The notes beneath the pieces are model-generated. The model was not told where the DNA came from and searched no databases. It saw nothing but the letters and a program-made list of their open reading frames with translations. This document shows positions 7,986 to 19,315 of a DNA stretch of 64,000 nt, in pieces. The number at the start of each line of letters is the position of its first letter. The first letter of the stretch is position 1. Made by a program: the position numbers and the translations under genes. The stretch lies in the NCBI GenBank assembly GCA_024277255.1, contig JAJRVQ010000124.1, positions 1 to 64,000 on the forward strand, in the 5' to 3' direction. Source of the DNA: Acidobacteriota bacterium. GTDB taxonomy: Bacteria > Acidobacteriota > Thermoanaerobaculia > Multivoradales > SZUA-115.

Positions 7986-9779
7986 ATGAGTGATTCAGCA
8001 TTGACCGCTCCCGTTGACGGTGACGCGGCCGCCTCATCCCACGCGCACGAGAAGCTGTCGGAATTGCCGGCAACGGCCATCTGCGGCAATGATATTACTT
8101 CGTCGTGTCTCTATGTTTCGGCGTTGTCGATCGTCGCCGCCGGCAAGTTCGCCTGGCTGGCTTTGTTGGTGGTTGCCGCGGTTCTCTTTCTGTTTCGCAA
8201 GGTCTACGCTGAGGTCGTGGGGGCACTGCCGCTCAATGGCGGCGCCTACAACGCTTTGCTCAACACCACTGCCAAATGGGTGGCGTCGCTGGCCGCCTGC
8301 TTGACTCTGCTCTCCTACATGGCGACGGCGGTCATCTCCGCGGGTGAGGCGATGCACTACCTGCACTCGATGGCGCACAGCCTGCCGATCATCCCGGCGA
8401 CCATTGCTCTGCTGGCGATTTTCATGGTGCTGACCATCATCGGTATCGGCGAGTCGTCCAAGGTGGCGGTGGCTATTTTCATTACCCACCTGACCTCGCT
8501 GGTCGTGCTCCTGGTCGCCGGCGGGTGGTGGATACTGCAGCATGGCACCGAGATTCTGCATGCCAATTTCTCCACTCCGGCACCGGGAGGGCCGGTCAAG
8601 GCGCTCTTCTTCGGCTTCGCGGCGGCGATGCTCGGAATCTCCGGATTCGAGAGTTCGGCCAACTTCGTGGAGGAGCAGAAGGAGGGGGTTTTCCCCAAGA
8701 CGCTACGCAACATGTGGGTGGCGGTGAGCGTGTTCAATCCGCTGATGGCGCTGTTGGCTCTGGCACTGGTCAGGATCCCGGATGTAGGCGCGCACCAGGA
8801 GGCGCTATTGGCTCACATGGGCGATCTGGCCGCCGGTGGCTGGCTGTCGACCTTGATCTCCGTCGACGCCGTGCTGGTGCTCTCGGGTGCCGTGTTGACT
8901 TCGTATGTCGGAGTCACCGGTTTGATCCGCCGCATGACGCTCGACCGCGTACTGCCTCAGTTCCTGCTCAAGACCAACCGGCGGGGCACGTCACACCGGA
9001 TCATCCTCGCCTTCTTCCTGCTGAGCGTTTCGGTGTTGCTGATCACCAAGGGTGAAATCGCGGCGCTGGCCGGCGTCTACACCATCTCTTTCCTCTTGGT
9101 CATGGTGCTCTTCGGTCTGGGCAACATCCTGCTGAAGGTCCGGCGCGCACGCCTGCCACGCCCCGAAAGGGCAACCTGGTTCGCGGTCATCACGGGCATT
9201 GTCGCGGTACTGATCGGACTGGCCGGAAACACCATTGGGGCGGACAACAAACCCAAGGTCATTGTGTTTGCCATTTACTTCACTGTCTCCGCCATCTTCA
9301 TCATGATGATGCTCTTCCGCATTGGTCTGTTGAACCTCTGCTTGGCGATTGTCCAGTCGGTGGCCGATTCGGTGTCCGAGTTCACCACCCGCTACTCGGA
9401 AGCGATTCACAACAAGATCGCTGAAATCAAGTCGCAGCAGGTGGTCTTCTTCACCCGCGGCGACAACGTGGCGACCCTCAACCGGGCTATGCTCTACGTC
9501 AAGAACAACGAGCACACCAACCGGATCAAAGTGGTCACCGTGATCAACGAGAAGAACAAGTTGCCGGATCGTTTGAAGAATGACCTGGAGTTCCTCGACG
9601 AGGCGTACCCGAGTATCGATATCGACTTCGTGGTGCTGGAAGATCAGTTCGGGCCGCAGTTGATCGACCGCCTGTCCAGGGAGTGGAAGATCCCCAAGAA
9701 CTTCATGTTCATCGGCTCGCCCGGCGACCATTTCCCGTACGGTCTGGCGGAGATGGGTGGAGTGCGGCTGATCATCTGA
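7986..9779 (+). CDS. APC-superfamily amino acid permease with C-terminal cytosolic domain
   Basis: Inner-membrane transporter of the amino acid-polyamine-organocation superfamily; the substrate is unknown. After a short polar N terminus come SELPATAICGNDITSSCLY and about twelve hydrophobic segments up to roughly residue 450. PLNGGAYNALLN and GFAAAMLGISGFESS match APC helix 1/6-type motifs. The last 145 residues are soluble and begin with VVFFTRGDNVATLNRAML, which looks like an alpha/beta regulatory domain. There is no Shine-Dalgarno; a CACAAT box (7971-7976) lies 9 bases before the ATG, so the mRNA may be leaderless or nearly so. It is probably monocistronic. Confidence 0.85.
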   Translation: MSDSALTAPVDGDAAASSHAHEKLSELPATAICGNDITSSCLYVSALSIVAAGKFAWLALLVVAAVLFLFRKVYAEVVGALPLNGGAYNALLNTTAKWVASLAACLTLLSYMATAVISAGEAMHYLHSMAHSLPIIPATIALLAIFMVLTIIGIGESSKVAVAIFITHLTSLVVLLVAGGWWILQHGTEILHANFSTPAPGGPVKALFFGFAAAMLGISGFESSANFVEEQKEGVFPKTLRNMWVAVSVFNPLMALLALALVRIPDVGAHQEALLAHMGDLAAGGWLSTLISVDAVLVLSGAVLTSYVGVTGLIRRMTLDRVLPQFLLKTNRRGTSHRIILAFFLLSVSVLLITKGEIAALAGVYTISFLLVMVLFGLGNILLKVRRARLPRPERATWFAVITGIVAVLIGLAGNTIGADNKPKVIVFAIYFTVSAIFIMMMLFRIGLLNLCLAIVQSVADSVSEFTTRYSEAIHNKIAEIKSQQVVFFTRGDNVATLNRAMLYVKNNEHTNRIKVVTVINEKNKLPDRLKNDLEFLDEAYPSIDIDFVVLEDQFGPQLIDRLSREWKIPKNFMFIGSPGDHFPYGLAEMGGVRLII

Positions 9780-9832
9780 GGCGGACCCCCGATGAGAGGT
9801 CCTGACCGGCAAGAGTAGAAAGGGGAGGAATC

Positions 9833-11761
9833 ATGAGACGGACTCTTTTGCTTTCCGGGGTGGGATTGGCGCTGTGGCTGATCTTTGTCGCCCCAGCCGC
9901 AACGCGGGCGCGCAGTCTGTATTGGGATGAGGTGGCGGTGACCGCGCGGTTGGATGCAGAAGGGTTGCTGCACGTCGCCGAGCAGCAGACGATGGTGTTC
10001 ACCGGTGAGTGGAACGGCGGGCAGCGGATCTTCCGGTTGGCAGCCGGGCAGGAGCTTGAGTTGGTGCGCCTTTCTCGGCTGGACGGGTCCGCTGCGGGCG
10101 GCTACCCCTTGATGAAGGGCGATCTGGATCAGGTCGATCACTACGCTTGGACCAGTGCCAACACCTTGCGTTGGCGCAACCGCTTGCCGAGCGATCCGCC
10201 GTTCGATGCGACGCCGATCACCTACCTGATCGAGTACACCCTGTCCGGGGTACTCCACCAGGAGGGGGATCGCTACCTCCTCGATCACGACTTCGCCTTC
10301 ACCAATCGCGAGGGTCCGATCGAGCGCTTCTCGGTGGATCTGGAGATCGATCCGGTTTGGCACACCGATTCCGCCTTCGACGGCAGGCGCACGGCCGAAA
10401 ATCTCGCGGCGGGGCGCGGCGTGCTGATGACCGCGGAGTTCACCTACCAGGGGGAGGGTAAGCCGTCGGCGGTCTTGCGTTCCTTGCCGCGGCTGTGGGT
10501 CTACGCCCTGTTTGCCGTCACCCTGGCGGCGATGGTGATGCTCTACGTGCGTTTCCGCCGGGGCGAGGTGGCGGTCGGTCGCTACGATCCGCCGGAGATC
10601 CCGCGGTCGCCCGATCGCGCCTGGTTGGAGGAGAATGTCTTCGATCTCTCCCCGGAGCTGGTGGGCGCGCTGTGGGACGAGACGGTGGGCCCGCCGGAGG
10701 TGGCGGCGGTTCTGGCGCGCATGGAACTCGAGGGCAAGCTGAGCAGCGAGGTCATTCCCAAGAAGACGCGCTTCGGCACGGATGTGCTCCGCTTGCAGCT
10801 CGAGACCGAAACGGACGAGCTTTCGAGTACCGAGCGCAAGCTCATAAGCAAGTTGTTCTTCGACGACCGCAGGGAGACGGACACCGAGGCGATCCGTGAG
10901 CATTACAAGAAGAGCGGCTTCCAGCCGGCTTCGGTGATTGCCCCCTCCTTGACGCGCCGGGTGAAGGAGATCATCAGCGCTGACCAACAGCGACCGTCGC
11001 CGTCGCCGAGAACCACACTTCTCTTGTTCGCTGCGGTGACGGCGCTTTTGGTTGTGGCGGCGGTGATCAAGTTCCGCCAGACAATGGCGCTCGCTATCAC
11101 CGCCGCGGTGCTGTTGCTCTTTCCGAAGATTCTCGGTCTGGTGTTCAGCTATAACTGGCGCAAGCGGGTGCAGCGGCTCGACCTGGTATCGCTCACCTTC
11201 CTGATCCCGGCGTTGCTGATCTGGCTGCTTTGCTTGGTCATCGCTCGCGTCCCGTTTTTCTCCTTCCAGGGTGTTTCCTGGCGGCCTGACTGGGTGTCGG
11301 TGGCGGCCCTCGCGCTGTTGCCGGTGGCCTTCACGGCCTGGTTTCTATTCATCGCCCGCACCCGTCAGGGGCGAGGAGTGATCCGCAAACGGCAGATCTT
11401 GGCGGCGGCGCGTGATGAGTTTCGGCGTCAGTTGGAGTCGAAAGAACCCGACTTGGAGGATGACTGGCTGCCCTACCTTTTGGCTTTCGGACTGCACAAG
11501 AAGATGGACCGGTGGTTCAAGAGTTTCGGCGCGAGTTCGTCAGCGGCGATGGCGAGGAGCGGTAGCTCGTTGACTGGGTCCGCAGGCGGCGGTGGTGGCG
11601 GTTGGAGTGGTGGCGGAGGCTCGTTCGGCGGCGCTGGAGCGACCTCCTCCTGGGGGGTGGCCGCGGCGGGGATGGCGGCGGGGGTGTCGGCACCCAGTTC
11701 CAGCGGCGGTGGTGGCGGTGGCGGTGGTTCTTCCGGTGGTGGCGGTGGTGGCGGCTGGTAG
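9833..11761 (+). CDS. DUF2207-type membrane protein with glycine/serine-rich C-terminal tail
   Basis: 642-residue predicted membrane protein of unknown function. It has an N-terminal signal sequence (residues 1-27) and an extracytoplasmic beta-rich DUF2207-like domain (SLYWDEVAVTARLDAEGLLHV). A transmembrane segment at about 222-240 is followed by a cytosolic winged-helix-like stretch, then a cluster of four hydrophobic helices at about 395-505. The final 70 residues are nearly all Gly and Ser with a terminal W, as in many DUF2207/YciQ-like proteins. The ATG has a strong GGGGAGG upstream. A role in envelope maintenance is only a guess. Confidence 0.8.
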   Translation: MRRTLLLSGVGLALWLIFVAPAATRARSLYWDEVAVTARLDAEGLLHVAEQQTMVFTGEWNGGQRIFRLAAGQELELVRLSRLDGSAAGGYPLMKGDLDQVDHYAWTSANTLRWRNRLPSDPPFDATPITYLIEYTLSGVLHQEGDRYLLDHDFAFTNREGPIERFSVDLEIDPVWHTDSAFDGRRTAENLAAGRGVLMTAEFTYQGEGKPSAVLRSLPRLWVYALFAVTLAAMVMLYVRFRRGEVAVGRYDPPEIPRSPDRAWLEENVFDLSPELVGALWDETVGPPEVAAVLARMELEGKLSSEVIPKKTRFGTDVLRLQLETETDELSSTERKLISKLFFDDRRETDTEAIREHYKKSGFQPASVIAPSLTRRVKEIISADQQRPSPSPRTTLLLFAAVTALLVVAAVIKFRQTMALAITAAVLLLFPKILGLVFSYNWRKRVQRLDLVSLTFLIPALLIWLLCLVIARVPFFSFQGVSWRPDWVSVAALALLPVAFTAWFLFIARTRQGRGVIRKRQILAAARDEFRRQLESKEPDLEDDWLPYLLAFGLHKKMDRWFKSFGASSSAAMARSGSSLTGSAGGGGGGWSGGGGSFGGAGATSSWGVAAAGMAAGVSAPSSSGGGGGGGGSSGGGGGGGW

Positions 11762-11826
11762 GTCGCAGAGCCCGACGGGCCGAGCGAAGAAAGGCTCCTC
11801 CATGGCTGATATCCTCGCGAGCCGTT

Positions 11827-11863
11827 CTCCCCATGGGGTTTGGGCCCCATAGGTTTCGGGGAG
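11827..11863 (+). promoter_or_regulatory. Nested stem-loop in the alaS leader
   Basis: An outer pair CTCCCC (11827-11832) with GGGGAG (11858-11863) encloses an inner hairpin ATGGGG (11833-11838) with CCCCAT (11845-11850). The structure ends 22 bases before the alaS ATG, just ahead of its Shine-Dalgarno. It has no U tract, so it is not a typical intrinsic terminator. It may control alaS translation or end the DUF2207 transcript. Confidence 0.4.
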
Positions 11864-11885
11864 GCACCACGCTGAGAGGTCCATC

Positions 11886-14564
<2,679 letters not shown>

Positions 14565-14573
14565 GAGCCCATT

Positions 14574-14604
14574 TTGGGGATGTCGCCTCGCCGTGTAGTA
14601 AAAT
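14574..14604 (+). promoter_or_regulatory. Candidate promoter for the lytic transglycosylase gene
   Basis: TTGGGG (14574-14579) and TAAAAT (14599-14604) lie in the short gap after alaS, with a 19-base spacer. The -10 box matches consensus in five of six positions and stands out in GC-rich surroundings. The downstream ATG is 14 bases after it, so the leader would be very short. Confidence 0.35.
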
Positions 14605-14617
14605 TTCATAGCTCGTT

Positions 14618-15325
14618 ATGCATTTCTTCCCCACAATGGCTCGTCGAGGCAAACCAAGGTGTGCCCGCGTCTGGTCGCTCCTTTGCGTTGGGCTGTCGTT
14701 CGTCTGGGTGGCTCCGCCGCGAGAAGCGGCGGCGAAGGTGGAGATTTCTACCCGAGCCGATGGCCTCAAAGTGATCCACAACGAGAATGAAGTTCAGCGC
14801 AGCCGGCGCCATTCGGCGACCCTGGTGGAGATCCCGAGAGCCGAGTTGGGCGCGATCATCGACCGGCACGCTCGGCAGCGGAAGCTGGAACCGAAGCTGG
14901 TGCGCGCTTTGATCCAGACGGAGTCGGGCTACAACGCCCGTGCTCTGTCGGCCAAGGGAGCGATGGGGCTGATGCAGCTGATGCCCGAGACGGCGCGTGA
15001 ACTGAAGGTCTCGGATCCCTACAACGCCGAACAAAATGTGCGCGGTGGTACCGCCTATTTGCGCCGCTTGATCGATCGCTTCGGCGGCAAGCTGGAACTC
15101 GGTCTGGCGGCCTACAATGCGGGACCGACCGCGGTCGAGCGCTACGACGGCATTCCGCCTTTCCAGGAGACCCGCCAGTACGTGCGGCGGGTGATGCGTC
15201 TCTACGCGGGACGCGAAGTGGTCATCCCCACCCACTTCTTGGGTACAACCCAACCGGCGAAGGGCCACAAGCCCGTCTGGGTGCAGCAGGACGGCCGGAT
15301 GGTCCTGACCACAGACCCACCTTAG
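14618..15325 (+). CDS. Lytic transglycosylase (SLT domain), exported
   Basis: Cleaves the glycan strands of peptidoglycan in the periplasm. An N-terminal basic and hydrophobic signal sequence (about residues 15-38) is followed by a linker. The SLT goose-type lysozyme fold then starts at about residue 75, with ALIQTESGYN (catalytic Glu about 102), AKGAMGLMQLMPETA and LGLAAYNAGPTAVERY. The 235 residues match compact MltE/Slt-like enzymes. The N-terminal region lacks a lipobox, so it is probably soluble in the periplasm or held by an uncleaved signal anchor. No Shine-Dalgarno is visible at the ATG. Confidence 0.9.
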   Translation: MHFFPTMARRGKPRCARVWSLLCVGLSFVWVAPPREAAAKVEISTRADGLKVIHNENEVQRSRRHSATLVEIPRAELGAIIDRHARQRKLEPKLVRALIQTESGYNARALSAKGAMGLMQLMPETARELKVSDPYNAEQNVRGGTAYLRRLIDRFGGKLELGLAAYNAGPTAVERYDGIPPFQETRQYVRRVMRLYAGREVVIPTHFLGTTQPAKGHKPVWVQQDGRMVLTTDPP

Positions 15326-15440
15326 ATACGAGACTCCAACCGCTTCCTTGTGTTGTGCAATCTGCGGTGGCCATTCGCCGCCGGAAGCGCTATCTTTGTC
15401 GTCAAATATCACTCCTCGGCTGTCCCCGGCCCCCCGATTG

Positions 15441-16007
15441 ATGCTCAATATTCCGAATCTTCTATCGCTGTCCCGCATCCTGCTGGTACCGCTCCTGGTG
15501 GCGGTGCTGCTGACCAAGACGCCGGGTAAGGAGTTCCTCGGTCTGGCGGTTTTCCTGGTGGCTGCGTTGACCGATTTCCTGGATGGATTCATCGCCCGCC
15601 GGCGCAAGGAAGAGACGCGGTTGGGCAAGCTCCTCGATCCGGCCGCAGACAAGATTCTGACCTCCGCCGCCTTCATCTCGTTGGTGGAGATGATCCCGGA
15701 CGTGGTACCGGCCTGGATCGTGGCGGCGATCGTCGCCCGGGAGTTCTCTGTGACCGCCCTGCGCAGCTTTGCCGCGGCGGAGGGAATGGTCATCCCGGCG
15801 GCAGTGTCGGGCAAGATCAAGACGGTAGTTCAAGTCATTGCCATCGCGCTGCTGATCGTCTACGAGAAGTTGGATAGCTTCAGTGAGTTGGCGGTCGCCT
15901 CTCTCTGGCTGGCGCTGGCCATCAGCCTCTACTCGGGTGCCGAGTACTTCGTCCGTTTCGGTCGCTGGATTCTCTACGGTGACCAGAGTGCGGCGAACAA
16001 AGGATGA
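15441..16007 (+). CDS. pgsA: CDP-diacylglycerol--glycerol-3-phosphate 3-phosphatidyltransferase
   Basis: Inner-membrane enzyme that makes phosphatidylglycerol phosphate, the committed step to phosphatidylglycerol and cardiolipin. The CDP-alcohol phosphatidyltransferase signature is complete: Asp45, Asp48-Gly49, Ala52-Arg53, Gly62, Asp66 and Asp70. About six hydrophobic segments are visible. I set the start at ATG 15441 because MLNIPNLLSLSR is the usual PgsA beginning. Other CDP-alcohol transferases (for example PssA) share the signature, but the N terminus and 188-residue length favour PgsA. The stop overlaps the next gene by four bases. Confidence 0.88.
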   Translation: MLNIPNLLSLSRILLVPLLVAVLLTKTPGKEFLGLAVFLVAALTDFLDGFIARRRKEETRLGKLLDPAADKILTSAAFISLVEMIPDVVPAWIVAAIVAREFSVTALRSFAAAEGMVIPAAVSGKIKTVVQVIAIALLIVYEKLDSFSELAVASLWLALAISLYSGAEYFVRFGRWILYGDQSAANKG

Positions 16008-18628
16008 TGAGTCCACAGAGACCGAAGCTGGGAGTCCTCCAACGGTTGGCGCTGTGGGCTCACGACCACTACCGCGCCGTTTTCGTCGGTTTCGGCATCC
16101 TTTTGTTGGTGGCGCTCGCACTGGCGTCGCGCCTGCGTTTCGACACCGACGTGCTCAACCTGTTGCCGCGCAAGGATCCGGTGATCAACGCCTACATGGA
16201 CACGTTGAGGGATTTTGGCACCTTCGACTACCTGATGATCACCGTCCGCCTACCCGAGGGGGCGACGGTGGCGCCCTACGAGAGTTTTGTCGATCGGCTG
16301 GGCGAGCGGCTCGAAGTCATCGAGCAGGTGAGCAGCGTCGACTACCGTATCGGTGAGCCGATCGAGTTGGTCGAGAGCTTCTTTCCTTACGCCCTGCTCT
16401 TTCTGGATCAAGCGGGCCGGGCCGCCTTGACCGAGCGGCTCAGCGACGAGGGGATCGAACGCCGAGTGCAGGATCTCAAACGGTTGCTGACCACTCCGCA
16501 AGCGCTGGCGATGAAGGATCTGGTGAAGATCGATCCCTTCGGCATTGCGCAGATCGTGACCGGCGGGTTGACCGCCAGGCGCGGCGGCCTTGCCATCGAT
16601 TGGAGCAGTGGTTACTTCCTCTCCAAGGATCGCCAGGTGCTGTTGCTCTTGGTCAAGCCGAACAAGGCGCCGCAGAACATTGCCTTTGACCGCGAGTTGG
16701 TCGCCGCTACCCAAATGGCGATCGATTCGACTCTGGCCGAATGGGAGGAGATCGCCGGTACCGACGGACCGCCGACACCCACGGTGCGCTCCGGCGGTCC
16801 GTACGTCACCGCCCTGATCGACGCCGCGGCGATTCAGGGCGACATGACGGTCAACATGGTGAGTTCGATGGCCTTGGTCCTGCTGTTGTTCTTGATCGCC
16901 TTTCGCCGTCTCGGTCCACTGACCTACGCCTTTGTCCCTCTGGCGGCGGGGCTGGTGCTCACCTTCGGCTTTTCGGCGATCGCCTTCGGCACGTTGAGCA
17001 CGGCCACCAGTGGAACCGCGGCGCTGCTCATCGGGTTGGGGATCGACTTCATCATCGTCTCCTACGGCCGTTTTGTCGAGGAGCGCAACGCCGGCGCCGG
17101 TTTTGAGACGGCCTTGGCCAAGACCATGGGCACCTCCGGCCGGGCGGTGGTGGTGGGCGCGGTGACCACCGCGGCGACCTTCTACGCCTTCACCTTCACC
17201 GACTTTCGCGGCCTACGCCAGATGGGCGTTCTCACCGGTACCGGTATCTTGCTGTGCATGGCGGCGGTCCTCCTTCTGCTGCCGGCGATGCTCGCCTGGA
17301 GCGAGGACCATTCGCGCCGCCGCCGCCGGGCTCCCCGACTCTATCTGCACAGCTTCGGCTCAGAGCGGGTGATCGCCCTATGCATGCGCCATCCAAGACT
17401 GGTGCTGGCGATCGGCCTGCTGGTCACCGTCGGTGCCGCAACGCAGCTCCATCGGCTGAGTTTCGAGGACAACTGGCGCTCGATGCGGCCGGCGGGAAAC
17501 GAAGGCGTCGAGGTGGAACACGAGGTCGCCGAGTCGTTCGACTCCGATTTTGACTTCATGATGCTGGTGCTGGAGGGTGAGGAGATCGAGCCCTTGTTGG
17601 AGCGTACGGCTGAGGTCAGCCGTAAGGCTCAAGCCTTGGTCGACTCGGGAGTGATGAACGGGGTCAGCAGCGTCACCAGTTTTGTGCCGCCACCCTCGGC
17701 GCAACGCGAGGCGCTGGAGTGGCTCAAGGCGGGGCGCGATGACGGGCGCCTCGACATGCAGCGCATCCGCGCCACGTTCAGCCAGGCACTGGTGGCGCTC
17801 AACCGGCGGGTGGAGCCTTTCGGCCGGGGACTCGACCTCCTCGAACGCGCGCTCGCCGCCGATCAGCCGGTGCGGGTCGAGGATTTCGGCGGTAATCGCC
17901 AGGTGCGCCAGCTGCTTGATCGAGCGTTGTTGCCGGTGGAGTCCGGCTGGAAGAGCGTCGTCTACCTCTATCCGCCGGCCGAGGTCTATCGGCGGCAAGC
18001 GCCGCAGGAAGTGCGCGATCTGGCCGAGGAGATGGGTGAGGATGTCATGCTCACCGGCGCCAACCTGGTCAACGAACGAATGCGCAAGCGGGTGCGGCGT
18101 GACGCCTGGGTCGCGGCTCTGCTCGGCACCTTCATCGTCGGGCTCCTCCTCTGGCTCGACTTCAGGAGCCTGCGCGCGGCGATTCTGGCCTTGATGCCGC
18201 TGGCGGTCGGGGTGATCTGGATGCTCGGCGGCATGGTGCTCTTGGGGATCGCGATGAACTTCATGAACATCTTCGTCACCACCATGATCATCGGCATCGG
18301 TGTCGACTACGGACTGCACATGGTCCACCGCTACTACGAGGTGCGCAAAACCACCGTGGGCCGGATTTACGATGGCCTCAGACGGACCGGCAACGCGATC
18401 GTCGTTGCCGCGCTTTCCACCATGGTCGGTTTCGGGTCGATGTCCCTCTCCCAATACCCGGGCTTGCGAACTACCGGCTACGTGGCCATTCTGGGCGCTG
18501 CCCTCACCGCGGTGGTGGCGATCACCCTTCTGCCCGCCTACCTGAGTCTGCGCGTCCAGCGCCGGCTGGGCGAGTTTCCGCCGGCTTCGACCGCCGACCC
18601 TGTAGCCACAACCTCGACCGGGAGCTAG
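16004..18628 (+). CDS. MMPL/RND-family transporter
   Basis: 874-residue inner-membrane exporter of the RND superfamily, MMPL/hydrophobe type. Two repeats are visible. Each has a transmembrane helix, a periplasmic domain of about 200-250 residues and a bundle of five helices. The paired motifs IGLGIDFIIVSYGRFVEE in the first half and IGIGVDYGLHMVHRYYEV in the second are typical of MMPL helix 4. The cargo is unknown; lipids or hopanoids are the usual substrates, and the ATGA overlap with pgsA is consistent with a lipid role, but this is inference. No adaptor or outer-membrane channel gene is adjacent. Confidence 0.85.
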   Translation: MMSPQRPKLGVLQRLALWAHDHYRAVFVGFGILLLVALALASRLRFDTDVLNLLPRKDPVINAYMDTLRDFGTFDYLMITVRLPEGATVAPYESFVDRLGERLEVIEQVSSVDYRIGEPIELVESFFPYALLFLDQAGRAALTERLSDEGIERRVQDLKRLLTTPQALAMKDLVKIDPFGIAQIVTGGLTARRGGLAIDWSSGYFLSKDRQVLLLLVKPNKAPQNIAFDRELVAATQMAIDSTLAEWEEIAGTDGPPTPTVRSGGPYVTALIDAAAIQGDMTVNMVSSMALVLLLFLIAFRRLGPLTYAFVPLAAGLVLTFGFSAIAFGTLSTATSGTAALLIGLGIDFIIVSYGRFVEERNAGAGFETALAKTMGTSGRAVVVGAVTTAATFYAFTFTDFRGLRQMGVLTGTGILLCMAAVLLLLPAMLAWSEDHSRRRRRAPRLYLHSFGSERVIALCMRHPRLVLAIGLLVTVGAATQLHRLSFEDNWRSMRPAGNEGVEVEHEVAESFDSDFDFMMLVLEGEEIEPLLERTAEVSRKAQALVDSGVMNGVSSVTSFVPPPSAQREALEWLKAGRDDGRLDMQRIRATFSQALVALNRRVEPFGRGLDLLERALAADQPVRVEDFGGNRQVRQLLDRALLPVESGWKSVVYLYPPAEVYRRQAPQEVRDLAEEMGEDVMLTGANLVNERMRKRVRRDAWVAALLGTFIVGLLLWLDFRSLRAAILALMPLAVGVIWMLGGMVLLGIAMNFMNIFVTTMIIGIGVDYGLHMVHRYYEVRKTTVGRIYDGLRRTGNAIVVAALSTMVGFGSMSLSQYPGLRTTGYVAILGAALTAVVAITLLPAYLSLRVQRRLGEFPPASTADPVATTSTGS

Positions 18629-18739
18629 GGCGCTCACCATTGGTCAGTAGAGCGCGGCTGCGACTGCCCGCGTGGTATGGACGTTCCCTACCTTCTACGG
18701 AGTCGAACTCTCCGGTCTGTACAGTCGAACCAACAAGAT

Positions 18740-18761
18740 CATGTGGTATTGTCTCCACATG
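18740..18761 (+). promoter_or_regulatory. Inverted-repeat operator overlapping -10 box and start codon of the MazE-like gene
   Basis: CATGTGG (18740-18746) and CCACATG (18755-18761) form a perfect 7-base inverted repeat. The 8-base spacer holds a -10-like TATTGT (18747-18752), and the right arm contains the ATG (18759-18761). The box lies 6 bases before the ATG and no Shine-Dalgarno exists, so the mRNA is probably leaderless. Binding of the ribbon-helix-helix antitoxin here would block its own promoter. Confidence 0.5.
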
Positions 18762-19001
18762 GCATCCAAGGCGGTTCAAGTCTCCATCGATACTCTTCTC
18801 CTTGGCCAGCTCGATGCGGACCCAGAGGTCCGGGAGAGTGGGCGATCGGCATTCATCCGTAGGGCGGTTCGCTTTTACCTCGGGGCGAAGCAACGGCGCG
18901 AAACCGACGAGCGTATCGCGCAAGCCTACGCGGGCGAGGCAGATTCTCTGCATGGCGAGATCGAGCCGCTGATCGATGGACAGCCGTGGCCGGGAGGGTG
19001 A
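18759..19001 (+). CDS. Ribbon-helix-helix antitoxin, MazE/CopG-like
   Basis: 80-residue small DNA-binding protein. The N-terminal half, VQVSIDTLLLGQLD followed by SAFIRRAVRFYL, fits the strand-helix-helix pattern of CopG/MazE-type dimers that bind operators. The C-terminal half is acidic and probably binds and neutralises the downstream toxin. The start at 18759 gives a standard RHH N terminus; upstream in-frame codons would add unrelated residues. The stop overlaps the toxin gene. Confidence 0.75.
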   Translation: MASKAVQVSIDTLLLGQLDADPEVRESGRSAFIRRAVRFYLGAKQRRETDERIAQAYAGEADSLHGEIEPLIDGQPWPGG

Positions 19002-19312
19002 ACCGAGGAGAAATCTGGTTGCTGGATTTGCCACGGCCGGACAAGAAGCGCCCGGTGTTGATTCTGAGTCGTCCGGCGCTGATCCCCTTGCTACACACGG
19101 TGACCGTTGCGGCGCTCACCTCGACGTTGCGCGGATCTCCCACCGAAGTCGAACTCGGCGTCTCGGAGGGGCTGAAGCAGGTTTGGTGTGTCAATCTGTG
19201 CAACCTCTTCACGGTGCGCAAGACTCAGCTGCGCAGATTCGTTGGGACGGTCGGTCCTACGAAGATGCAGGCGGTCTGCCGGGCGCTTGGAGTGGCCTGC
19301 GGCTGCTACTGA
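18986..19312 (+). CDS. MazF/PemK-family endoribonuclease toxin
   Basis: Predicted mRNA-cleaving toxin of the MazF/PemK family. NRGEIWLLDLPRPDKKRPVLILS is the family N-terminal strand and the Arg-containing active region (here split: NRGEIWLLDLP then KKRPVLILS). TVAALTSTLRGSPTEVELG is the second conserved block with Thr and Ser. LKQVWCVNLCNLFTVRKTQL contains the usual D/NL segment. 108 residues from GTG 18986; GTG 18998, which forms a GTGA overlap with the antitoxin stop, is an equally plausible start. It converges with the metallophosphoesterase gene, leaving only 3 bases between them. Confidence 0.82.
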   Translation: MAGRVNRGEIWLLDLPRPDKKRPVLILSRPALIPLLHTVTVAALTSTLRGSPTEVELGVSEGLKQVWCVNLCNLFTVRKTQLRRFVGTVGPTKMQAVCRALGVACGCY

Positions 19313-19315
19313 TCC

